Source: Halorubrum salsamenti (lineage in GTDB: Archaea > Halobacteriota > Halobacteria > Halobacteriales > Haloferacaceae). Taken from it: a stretch of DNA of 64,000 nt. The stretch is from positions 868,001 through 932,000 of the forward strand of contig NZ_VCNL01000001.1 in NCBI RefSeq assembly GCF_007671685.1, given 5' to 3'. Each line of letters begins with the position of its first letter. The first letter of the stretch is position 1. Below, in pieces: positions 25,146-31,856 of the stretch. A model generated the notes under the pieces. That model was not told the origin of the DNA. It saw nothing but the letters and a program-made list of their open reading frames with translations, and ran no database searches. The position numbers and the translations under genes were made by a program.

Positions 25146-25718
25146 ATGCAACCCTCCAAGGAGCGGGAGGCGTCCGACGGCGATCCGATGGACGACCTCG
25201 ACGACCTCCTCGACGACGACCTCGCGGGCGGCGAGGGCGACTCCGGTTCGGCCGCGAGCGCCGCGTCGGACGCCGAGGGCGTCTCCGGGACGAGCCAAAG
25301 CGGGGGCGGTTCCGGAGGCGGTCGCGTCGGATTGGACGGCCGCTGGTTCTCCGGAAAGGCGTTCCTCGTCGCGCTCGTCGCCGTCGCGCTCGGGGTGTTC
25401 GCCGGTGGGGCGATTCCCCTCATCGGCGGCACGATCGGCTCCGCCGCCGGCGTGTTCCTCGCGACGTTCCTCGTCGGGCTGGTCTTCTCGGCGCGCAGAT
25501 ACGTGGAAACGGGAATTGCCGGCGCCGCGGCTGGCGCCGGGACTGGCGTGACAAGCGTCCTCGGGATCGGCTTCCTCCCGATAGGGGTCGACTACCTCCA
25601 GCAGTGGGGGCTCCCGCTGCTCGCCGTCGGCGGCGGGCTGGGGCTGGTGCTGGCGCTGCTCGGCCACTACTTCGGACGAGACCTCCGGGCGGGGCTGACG
25701 GAAGATGTCAGCGTCTAA
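25146..25718 (+). CDS. Small multi-pass membrane protein, function unknown
   Basis: A 190-residue protein. The first about 70 residues are acidic and Gly/Ser-rich (MDDLDDLLDDDLAGGEGD), then three to four glycine-rich hydrophobic segments follow from about 73 to 175, containing GGAIPLIGGTIGSAAGVFLA. The spacing is loosely like small DUF456-type proteins, but I cannot assign it. The upstream reading frame is open but Arg-rich, so the ATG beginning MQPSKEREASDG is preferred. It stands alone between birA (divergent) and an EamA gene (convergent, 18-base gap). Confidence 0.65.
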   Translation: MQPSKEREASDGDPMDDLDDLLDDDLAGGEGDSGSAASAASDAEGVSGTSQSGGGSGGGRVGLDGRWFSGKAFLVALVAVALGVFAGGAIPLIGGTIGSAAGVFLATFLVGLVFSARRYVETGIAGAAAGAGTGVTSVLGIGFLPIGVDYLQQWGLPLLAVGGGLGLVLALLGHYFGRDLRAGLTEDVSV

Positions 25719-25736
25719 GAAGCTTGTCTACCGTCG

Positions 25737-26678
25737 TCAGCGCGCTCGGAGAACGTCCTCGATGCCGACGTAGGCGGCGATCTCGTGGCGTTCGAGCACG
25801 AGGAAGCCGGCGAGGATCGCGACGAAGCCGATGATCGCCTCCGCCTCGATCAGGCTGCCGAGCAGGACCCAGCTCCCGACCGCGGCGACGACCGGCTCCG
25901 CGTAGCCGACGAGGTGGAGCTGGGCCGGGCCGACCTCGTCGAGCAGCGCGAAGTAGATCAGGAACGCGACGACGCCCGACAGCAGCGTGAGGTACGACAG
26001 CGAGGCGATCGACGTCGCGTTCCAGACTATCGCCCCGGGCGACTCGCCGAGCAGGGCGGCGCCGCCGAGCAGCATGCCGGCGCCGGAGACCATCGCCCAC
26101 CCCTGCAGCGCGGCGATCGGGAGGTCGGTGCGGAGCGGGCGGAGCAGCACCGCGCCCAGCGAGAAGGCGACCGCGCCGGCGAACGCGAGCCCGACCCCGA
26201 GCAGGGCGGTGCTGCCGAGCCCCGCCTCCGTCGGGTCGGCGATCACGATCACGCCGAGGATCCCGAGCGCGAACCCGCCGATCTCGAAGGGTCCGAGCCG
26301 CTCGTTCGGGAGGAGGACGGCCGCGAACGTAGCGGTCAGCACCGGCGCGAGGCTCACGACCACGGCGGCGACCCCGCCCGAGATGTGGAGTTCGGCGACG
26401 TACAGCAGGCCGTGGTACGCGGCGATCACGAAGGCGCCGGCGACGGCGACGCCGAGCCACTCGTCGCGGCCCCGGGGGACCGACCTCCCGGACGTGACCG
26501 CGGCGAAGCCCAACACGATCGCGCCGGCGACGGCGTAGCGCACGCCGGCGAACAGCAGCGGCGGGAAGTAGTGCAGTCCGGCCTCGATGGCGACGAAGGA
26601 GGTGCCCCACAGGGTCGCGAGGAGGACGAAGGCGGCAACGATCGATTCGGGAGTGGAAATGAAGTTCCGCAGATTCAT
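25737..26678 (-). CDS. EamA/DMT-family transporter
   Basis: A 313-residue protein with ten hydrophobic helices in two EamA repeats: LLATLWGTSFVAIEAGLHYF opens the first, and ALLGVGLAFAGAVAFSLGAVLL starts the second near residue 150. These carriers usually export amino acids or other metabolites. It is divergent from an Lrp/AsnC regulator, a common arrangement for amino-acid exporters. The palindrome ATAGTT-A-AACTAT lies about 30 bases upstream, overlapping where its TATA box should be, so repression by the neighbour is a reasonable inference. Confidence 0.85.
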   Translation of the reverse strand: MNLRNFISTPESIVAAFVLLATLWGTSFVAIEAGLHYFPPLLFAGVRYAVAGAIVLGFAAVTSGRSVPRGRDEWLGVAVAGAFVIAAYHGLLYVAELHISGGVAAVVVSLAPVLTATFAAVLLPNERLGPFEIGGFALGILGVIVIADPTEAGLGSTALLGVGLAFAGAVAFSLGAVLLRPLRTDLPIAALQGWAMVSGAGMLLGGAALLGESPGAIVWNATSIASLSYLTLLSGVVAFLIYFALLDEVGPAQLHLVGYAEPVVAAVGSWVLLGSLIEAEAIIGFVAILAGFLVLERHEIAAYVGIEDVLRAR

Positions 26679-26704
26679 TGACTATCTATCCGAAATTGGA
26701 AGAG

Positions 26705-26717
26705 ATAGTTAAACTAT
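26705..26717. promoter_or_regulatory. Palindromic operator candidate in the EamA/Lrp intergenic region
   Basis: The 13-base perfect palindrome ATAGTT-A-AACTAT sits 27-39 bases upstream of the EamA transporter start. On the minus strand it overlaps a TATA-like agtttaac. The region is AT-rich against a GC-rich background. An Lrp/AsnC gene lies on the other side, so it is a candidate binding site for that regulator. Confidence 0.55.
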
Positions 26718-26828
26718 ACTCTCGATCTCTCGCTGGTCTGGGATGAACAATCAGACATACGAATCAGATGCGATTCGGTCCCCGAAATGAGTGCTAATTT
26801 TGAATTCTGCTTCAACTATATCGGTCGC

Positions 26829-26838
26829 AATATATAAC
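26829..26838 (+). promoter_or_regulatory. TATA box of the Lrp/AsnC gene
   Basis: aatatataac is centred about 28 bases before the ATG of the Lrp/AsnC gene, the spacing expected of a leaderless haloarchaeal promoter. Confidence 0.65.
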
Positions 26839-26861
26839 AGACCATCACGCAAACGGGAGGT

Positions 26862-27344
26862 ATGGACGAGCGCGACGTGCGGCTGTTGAAGGCGATCTCG
26901 GACCTCGGCACCGGGAGCCCCGAGCGGCTCCACGAAGAGACCGACATTCCGGTGTCGACGATCCACTACCGGCTGAACAACCTCCGGGAGGACGGCGTGA
27001 TCGAGAACGACCTGTACGACCTCGACCACGAGGCGCTCGGGCTCGGCGTCACGGTGATCGTCGAGGTGCTCGCGAGCTACGAGGGGCCCTACGAGGAGTT
27101 CGCTGAGGAACTGCTCGCCGTGGAGGGCGTGACGGAGGCGTTCTTCACGATGGGCGAGACCGACTTCGTCGTCCTCGCGCGACTGTCGTCGTCGGACACC
27201 GTCGAGCGCCTCATCAGCGACTTCGAGGCGATCCCGGAGGTCGAGCGCACGAACTCGACGTTCACGATCGCCACCCTGCGCGACGAGCCGCGCGCGCCGG
27301 CGACGTACGACCTCGACACGCTGATCGAGGAGCTGACGGACTGA
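26862..27344 (+). CDS. Lrp/AsnC family transcriptional regulator
   Basis: A 160-residue protein. An N-terminal winged-helix domain (MDERDVRLLKAISDLGTGSPERLHEE, PVSTIHYRLNNLREDGVI) is followed by an AsnC/RAM ligand-sensing domain (LGVTVIVEVLASYEGPYEEFAEEL, VEGVTEAFFTMGETDFVVLAR). It probably senses an amino acid or related metabolite and controls the divergent EamA carrier. The 183-base AT-rich region between them contains a 13-bp palindrome and TATA motifs on both strands. No second regulator-like gene is nearby. Confidence 0.88.
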   Translation: MDERDVRLLKAISDLGTGSPERLHEETDIPVSTIHYRLNNLREDGVIENDLYDLDHEALGLGVTVIVEVLASYEGPYEEFAEELLAVEGVTEAFFTMGETDFVVLARLSSSDTVERLISDFEAIPEVERTNSTFTIATLRDEPRAPATYDLDTLIEELTD

Positions 27345-27420
27345 GGAAGCGTTCTCGCTGGGGCAACGGCGGCATTTTTAAGCATAATTGGGAGAAGGGC
27401 GGTCACTTATTGACAGAGGT

Positions 27421-27786
27421 GCGGTGGCGCGTGCCTCCGAGCGCCCCCAGGGCGCGAGGAGCACGCGCGAGGGAGTCAGTCGCCGGAGCAACGCGGAGGC
27501 GACTGACGAGGCTGGGGAGGTGTGAGGCTGTGCGGTGCGGGCGGGTGGGACTCAGAGGGGCAGTCGCGAGGGCGAAGCACGCTGCAGCAAGCACCGCAGC
27601 GAGCAACGCGAGCGAGGAGCGTGGTTCGAGAGAGCTTTGCTCTCTCGTCATCGCCAGAAATCGGTGATTTCTGGCTAGCAGTCAGAACGCTTTGCGTTCT
27701 GACGACATCACGAAAGGCGCGCAGCGCCTTTCGAACGACAGCAAAGCGCGCGAGTCGTCGCGACTGGGGCTTTGGAGGTCTTCACC
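27421..27786 (+). repeat. Hairpin-rich repeat element, copy B (largest, with a four-hairpin array)
   Basis: This fills the convergent gap between the Lrp and gatE stops. It starts with GCGCGTGC/GCACGCGC (27427-27434 and 27461-27468) around GCGCCC-cca-GGGCGC. The GTCAGTCGCC/GGCGACTGAC stem, GACGAGGCTGGGG and GTGGGACTCAGAGGGGCAG follow, then the outer stem CAGTCGCGA/TCGCGACTG (27561-27569 and 27758-27766). Inside this loop lie four consecutive perfect triloop hairpins: 27627-27647 (ttt), 27653-27675 (ggt), 27681-27703 (ttt) and 27711-27733 (gca). It ends in GCTTTGGAGGTCTTCACC. Open frames across it are not believable proteins. Confidence 0.88.
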
Positions 27787-27832
27787 GTCGAGTCATCGAT
27801 CGCGTATAGACAGCCACACCACACGCCGAGAT

Positions 27833-29716
27833 CTACGACCGCTTGCCGATCTCCTCGCGGAGCACGTCGGAGACGACCTCGCCGTCGGCCTTCCCGCGGA
27901 GCGCGCCCATCGCCTCACCCATCAGGCCGGAGAAGGCGCCCATCCCCTCCTCCTCGATCTGATCGGCGTTGCGCTCGACGACCTCCACCACGGCCTCTCG
28001 GACCTCGTCCTCGCTCACGCCCGAGAGCCCGGCCTCCTCGACCGCCTCGGCCGCCGACAGCTCGGGGTTCTCGGCGAGCGTCGTCAACACTTCCGGAACG
28101 CCCTCCTTCGCGAGGTCGCCGTCCTCGACGAGGTCGAACAGGTCGAGGAACTGCTCGTCGGTCAGGTTCTCGACGGGCGCCCCCTCCCGGCGGATCTCCG
28201 TCGTCGTCGACTCCAGCGTCGACGCGGCGAAGGTGGGGTCGACGCCGCGGTCGACCGCGGTCTCGAACAGGGGGAACCGCTGGCCGAACGCGACCTGCTC
28301 GGCGAGGCCGGCGTCGAGCCCGAACTCGTCGGCGTACCGCTCGGCCTTCTCGTCGAGGAGTTCCGGCCGGTCCACGTCGGAGGGGTCCGGCTCGACCGGC
28401 GGCACGTCCGTCTCGGGGTACATCCGCGCCGCGCCCGGCAGGGGCCGGAGGTACCGCGTCGTCCCGTCGTCGTTCGCGCCGCGGGTCTCCTCGGGGACGC
28501 CCTCGATCGCGGTCTCCGCACGCTCGGCGGCCGCCTCGATCGCGAGGTCGGCGGTCTCCGGGTCGGCCGCGACGATGGCGACCGCGTCGCCCTCGCCGGC
28601 GCCGACCGCGTCGCGGAGGGCGTCGACCTCCGCCTCGGTCACGCCGTACGCCGGCAGCTCGTCGGTGTGGAAGATGCCGCCCGCGCCGTGGCGCTTGGCG
28701 TGGTCGGACAGCTCGGTGCCGAGCCGGCGGTCCGGCTGGATCTCGCGGCCGACGAGCCCGTCGAAGCCGAACAGGGGGACCGCGGTGACCTTCCCGCCCG
28801 CGTCGAGCGCGCCGCGGATGACGCCCGACTCGGTGTCGGCGAAGGTGTCGGTCACGTCAGAGACCTCGCCGACGCTCGCGTCGCGCTCGCGGAGTTCGTC
28901 GCGGATTTCGAGCAGTTCGGCCTGCCGTCCGACCTCGCCGCGGACGATGTCCTCGATGCCCTGCAGGTCCTGTACCCCTTTCACCTCGACGCGGGCGCCG
29001 TCGGCGATGGAGACGTTCACGTCCTGCCGGATCGTGCCGAGCCCGCGCTTGACCGCGCCGGTCGACCGGAGCAGCATCCCGATGCGCGCAGCGGCCTCGC
29101 GAGCGCCCTCGGGGCTCCGAATGTCCGGACCCGTCCCGATCTCGACGAGGGGGACGCCGAGCCGGTCGAGCGAGTAGACGACGCCCTCCTCGGTCTCCTC
29201 GACGCGCTTTGCCGACTCCTCTTCGAGCATGAGGTCCGCGATCGAGACGCGTCCCTCGCTCGTCTCGATCTCGCCCGCCTGTCCGAGCAGGATCGAACGC
29301 TGGAACCCGGAGGTGTTCGAGCCGTCGATGACGAGCTTGCGCATGACGTGCGCCTGATCGACCACGGAGATGTCGAGGAGGTCGGCGATCTGGAGCGCCA
29401 CGGAGAGGGCCTCGCTATCGACGCGGCGCGGCGGCTCGTCGTCCTCCTCGACGAGGCAGGTGGTGTCGTACGCGAGATAGGTGAACTCGCGGTCGACGCG
29501 GCTCTCCTCCATCGCGGCGTCGTCGAGTTCGCCGAGTTCGCTCTTCGTCGGATGGAGGCGGCGGTTGATCTCGCGGTCGGACTCCTCGGGGTCGCGTTCG
29601 ACGGTCGGGGAGTCGCAGAACAGCTTCGTCGCCGTGTCGAGCTGCTGGTGGATCTCCAGCCCGGCGACGAGCCCCAGCTCCTCGTAATCGTACTCGGGGG
29701 TCGCGTCCGTACTCAT
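27833..29716 (-). CDS. gatE: Glutamyl-tRNA(Gln) amidotransferase subunit E
   Basis: This 627-residue archaeal GatE acts with GatD to convert Glu-tRNA(Gln) to Gln-tRNA(Gln). The family opening LGLVAGLEIHQQLDTATKLFC is present, as are the transamidase core (VDGSNTSGFQRSILLGQAGEI; RLGVPLVEIGTGPDIRSPEGA) and the AspRS-like insertion domain (about residues 270-410). The C-terminal YqeY-like tRNA-binding tail ends at GALRGKADGEVVSDVLREEI. A TATA-like cttttagt lies about 27 bases upstream of the ATG, so it is probably leaderless. The gene is flanked on both sides by copies of the hairpin repeat, in the same orientation. Confidence 0.95.
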   Translation of the reverse strand: MSTDATPEYDYEELGLVAGLEIHQQLDTATKLFCDSPTVERDPEESDREINRRLHPTKSELGELDDAAMEESRVDREFTYLAYDTTCLVEEDDEPPRRVDSEALSVALQIADLLDISVVDQAHVMRKLVIDGSNTSGFQRSILLGQAGEIETSEGRVSIADLMLEEESAKRVEETEEGVVYSLDRLGVPLVEIGTGPDIRSPEGAREAAARIGMLLRSTGAVKRGLGTIRQDVNVSIADGARVEVKGVQDLQGIEDIVRGEVGRQAELLEIRDELRERDASVGEVSDVTDTFADTESGVIRGALDAGGKVTAVPLFGFDGLVGREIQPDRRLGTELSDHAKRHGAGGIFHTDELPAYGVTEAEVDALRDAVGAGEGDAVAIVAADPETADLAIEAAAERAETAIEGVPEETRGANDDGTTRYLRPLPGAARMYPETDVPPVEPDPSDVDRPELLDEKAERYADEFGLDAGLAEQVAFGQRFPLFETAVDRGVDPTFAASTLESTTTEIRREGAPVENLTDEQFLDLFDLVEDGDLAKEGVPEVLTTLAENPELSAAEAVEEAGLSGVSEDEVREAVVEVVERNADQIEEEGMGAFSGLMGEAMGALRGKADGEVVSDVLREEIGKRS

Positions 29717-29809
29717 TACGCCTCACTCCGGCGGCGCGGGACTAAAAGGGTGGCAGTTCGCGCGGGCGATGCGGATCGAGACCACTGATGTTGTTTATAA
29801 ATGACGGGA

Positions 29810-29961
29810 CGGTGGCGCGTGCCTGTGAGCGTCCCCGTGGGACGCGAGCAGCACGCGCGAGGGAGTCGCGAGCAGAGAGGGACCTCCGGTCCCTCATGCA
29901 GCCGGCGCGCAGCGCCGGCGACGAAGCGAGCGACAAGGCTGGGGCTTTGGAGGTGTTCACC
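29810..29961 (+). repeat. Hairpin-rich repeat element, copy C (internally deleted)
   Basis: The shortest full copy, upstream of gatE. GCGCGTGC/GCACGCGC (29815-29822 and 29851-29858) encloses GCGTCCC-cgt-GGGACGC, a compensatory variant of the GCGCCC/GGGCGC hairpin. Two perfect triloop hairpins follow: GAGGGACC-tcc-GGTCCCTC (29877-29895) and GCCGGCGC-gca-GCGCCGGC (29901-29919). AAGGCTGGGG then joins directly to CTTTGGAGGTGTTCACC: everything that other copies hold between the two GGCTGGGG repeats is absent. TATA-like motifs (tttataaat, tttataag) lie on each side. Confidence 0.85.
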
Positions 29962-29991
29962 GGCGATCGATAGTCACTATTTATAAGCGAG

Positions 29992-30010
29992 CGGCTGGGG
30001 CTTTGGAAGT
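29992..30010 (+). repeat. Remnant of the hairpin repeat (3' block only)
   Basis: CGGCTGGGGCTTTGGAAGT, the 3' block of the element, stands alone 30 bases after copy C and directly behind its own tttataag box. It appears to be a solo end left by recombination or partial duplication. The rest of the gap up to the tRNA (30011-30134) shows nothing recognisable. Confidence 0.65.
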
Positions 30011-30134
30011 ATCCGTCGCGTTACCGAACAGAATCGAGTACAGTCGTCGCTCGTCGCGTAGCGACCGAAAGGAATTATGCGTGGGTGCTGTCGTAGAGAC
30101 AACACCGTGCATCGTGGGGGTGTACCCCGTGCGA

Positions 30135-30219
30135 TGCGTGGGACCGGATTTGAACCGGCGGACCTCTACAGGACAGCGCCCTCAACGCTGCGCCGTTGGC
30201 CTGGCTTGGCTACCCACGC
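30135..30219 (-). tRNA. tRNA-Leu (anticodon GAG)
   Basis: The minus strand folds into an 85-nt class II tRNA. The acceptor stem is GCGTGGG/CCCACGC with discriminator A. The D arm is GCCAAGCCAGGCCAACGGC. The anticodon arm is CAGCG-TTGAGGG-CGCTG, giving anticodon GAG (complement at 30181-30183). A long variable arm (TCCTGTAGAGG) identifies Leu rather than most other types. The T arm is GCCGG-TTCAAAT-CCGGT. No intron and no encoded CCA is present. An AT-rich ttttaattag box lies about 35 bases upstream, shared with the divergent DUF420 gene. Confidence 0.93.
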
Positions 30220-30394
30220 TCGCGGTGTTCTGTCGCGTCTCCACGTACCCTTCCCCTAATTAAAAGCCCTTCCATTCGGCCGGACCGTGACGGAGGTTGC
30301 CACCGATCGAGAGGACGCACGCGACGAGCCACCCGCCGGGACCGGGTCGTCGAAACCGGCACGCGTTTGGGAGTGGCGTCCCACCGATCGCAAC

Positions 30395-30955
30395 ATGTCC
30401 GAATGGGCCCGCGAGAACGTCCCGTTGCTGACCGCTCTCCTGTCTGCTGCCGCGCTCGCGCTCGTGTTCGGCGCCGTCGGCGGCGCGATTCCGAGCAACG
30501 TGCTTCCCCGCGCGAGCGACGCCGTCCTCGCCGCACTCCCACATCTCAACGCCGCGATCTCCGCCGCCGCGATCACCACCATCCTGCTCGGCTGGCGGGC
30601 GATCTCCCGGGGGAACGTCGGTCGCCACAAGGCGCTCATGCTCTCGTCGTTCGGGCTGTTCGTCGCGTTCCTCGTCAGCTACCTCTACCGGCTGATCCTC
30701 GTCGGGACCGTCGAGTTCCCCGGCCCGGAGACCGTCTACACCTACGTCTACCTCCCGTTCCTCGCGATCCACGTCCTGCTCGCGATCGCCTGCGTCCCGT
30801 TCGTCTTCTACGCACTGCTGCTCGCCGCCACCCGCCCGTACGAGGATCTGTACCACACCCGGCACGCGCAGGTCGGCTCCGTCGCCGCGGCCCTCTGGCT
30901 GATCTCCTTCACGATGGGGATCGGCGTCTACCTCATGCTGCATCACGTCTTCTGA
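30395..30955 (+). CDS. DUF420 membrane protein
   Basis: A 186-residue protein with five hydrophobic helices. The family pattern is visible: AISAAAITTILLGWRAISRGNVGRHKALML and a C-terminal RHAQVGSVAAALWLISFTMGIGVY. Histidines in PHLNAA, RHKALM, AIHVLL and TRHAQVG are the conserved DUF420 positions. Some bacterial members (CtaM) help assemble heme-copper oxidases, so a respiratory role is possible. I chose the ATG before SEWARENVPLL because it matches the family's N-terminus. A GTG 108 bases earlier has a well-placed TATA box and would give a 222-residue product, so that alternative stays open. Confidence 0.75.
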   Translation: MSEWARENVPLLTALLSAAALALVFGAVGGAIPSNVLPRASDAVLAALPHLNAAISAAAITTILLGWRAISRGNVGRHKALMLSSFGLFVAFLVSYLYRLILVGTVEFPGPETVYTYVYLPFLAIHVLLAIACVPFVFYALLLAATRPYEDLYHTRHAQVGSVAAALWLISFTMGIGVYLMLHHVF

Positions 30956-31004
30956 CGCGGAAAGAACACTGACGCGGAAGGCAACAGCCGGTCGACGGCT
31001 CGCG

Positions 31005-31703
31005 CTATTCCTCGTTCGCCATCTTGTGGGCGGCGTAGAACAGCGGGACGAGCAGCGCGCCGGCGAAGCCGAAGCCGAGCGCGAGCGCGCCGATGTCGCT
31101 GGCGGTGAGATCGCGGCCACCGGACCCGCCGTCGGACGCGTTCCCGCCGTCGGTCGCGTTCCCGCCGTCAGTTTGGTTTCCGCCCGACCCGCCGTCGCCC
31201 CCGTCGCCCTCGTCACCGCCGGGCGTCACGAGGTCGTCGTCGACCGATCCGACCGCGACCGCGCCCTTCATCCCGACCGCCTCGTGCGGGGTGCAGGCGT
31301 AGTTGAACGTGTCGCCGTCTTCGGCGTCGGCGAAGGTGTACTCGAAGGTGTACCCCTCCTCGCTGACCGTCTCGCCGCTGTCGAACGTCCCGTCCTCGGC
31401 GACGACGTTGTGGCCGCCCCCCTGGCCGGTCCACTCCCAGACGACCGTCGTCCCGGGATCGATCAGGATCGCCGCCGGCCCGAACTTGAGGCCGTCGACC
31501 GCGCCGACGTCGACCGTGACCTCGTCCTGCCCGGTGTAGTCGTAGGTGCCGTCGTAGTTGTCGACGTCGTCCAGCCAGCCGTCGTACTGGGCCGCTACCC
31601 CGCCGGAGCCGGCAGCGAGGCCCGTCGCGGCGGCGGCCCCCGCGGCGCCGGCCCTGAAGAGTCCGCGGCGACTCATCGTCGTCTCGTCGGCGTCGGATGT
31701 CAT
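31005..31703 (-). CDS. Halocyanin-type blue copper protein with C-terminal membrane anchor
   Basis: A 232-residue protein with a Tat signal (SRRGLFRAGAAGAAAATGLA), a plastocyanin-like domain (about 45-155), a Gly/Asp/Asn-rich linker (about 160-195) and a C-terminal membrane helix (DIGALALGFGFAGALLVPLFYAA). Copper ligands are His in GQGGGHNVV and Cys, His and Met in FNYACTPHEAVGM. Halocyanins carry electrons on the outer membrane face, often to a terminal oxidase; the DUF420 neighbour fits that setting. A strong TATA box (tatttaaat, 31727-31735) lies 28 bases before the ATG, so it is probably leaderless. Confidence 0.92.
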   Translation of the reverse strand: MTSDADETTMSRRGLFRAGAAGAAAATGLAAGSGGVAAQYDGWLDDVDNYDGTYDYTGQDEVTVDVGAVDGLKFGPAAILIDPGTTVVWEWTGQGGGHNVVAEDGTFDSGETVSEEGYTFEYTFADAEDGDTFNYACTPHEAVGMKGAVAVGSVDDDLVTPGGDEGDGGDGGSGGNQTDGGNATDGGNASDGGSGGRDLTASDIGALALGFGFAGALLVPLFYAAHKMANEE

Positions 31704-31726
31704 ACGCGTATCTCCCGGCGTGGGCG

Positions 31727-31735
31727 TATTTAAAT
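31727..31735 (-). promoter_or_regulatory. TATA box of the halocyanin gene
   Basis: tatttaaat (atttaaata on the minus strand) is centred about 28 bases before the halocyanin ATG, in an otherwise GC-rich region. It fits a leaderless promoter. Confidence 0.65.
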
Positions 31736-31772
31736 TCCCGATTCCACCGCCCGGGCCGCGAGAACGCGACGG

Positions 31773-31841
31773 CGGACGGAACGCGGCCGGGACGCGGGAC
31801 GAAACGCGGCCGGGATGCGGGACGAAACGCGATCGAGATAC
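31773..31841. repeat. Three tandem 23-bp repeats between halocyanin and purF
   Basis: Three successive 23-base units follow the pattern GGGACGAAACGCGGCCGGGATGC. The first unit differs at about three positions and the third at about five. A partial fourth (GGGACGAC) runs towards the purF stop. The region lies upstream of halocyanin and downstream of purF, so it could affect either the halocyanin promoter zone or purF transcript ends. Confidence 0.75.
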
Positions 31842-31856
31842 GGGACGACGGCCCGA

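Noticed and set aside
27627-27733. CRISPR array
   Set aside because: The four hairpins have unrelated stems, no constant repeat and no spacer pattern, and no cas gene is near.
27692-29788. 698-residue plus-strand open frame
   Set aside because: It is antisense to gatE, whose family motifs are unmistakable.
30135-30219. tRNA-Leu as an integration site of a mobile element
   Set aside because: No integrase gene and no repeat of the tRNA 3' end were seen within the window.
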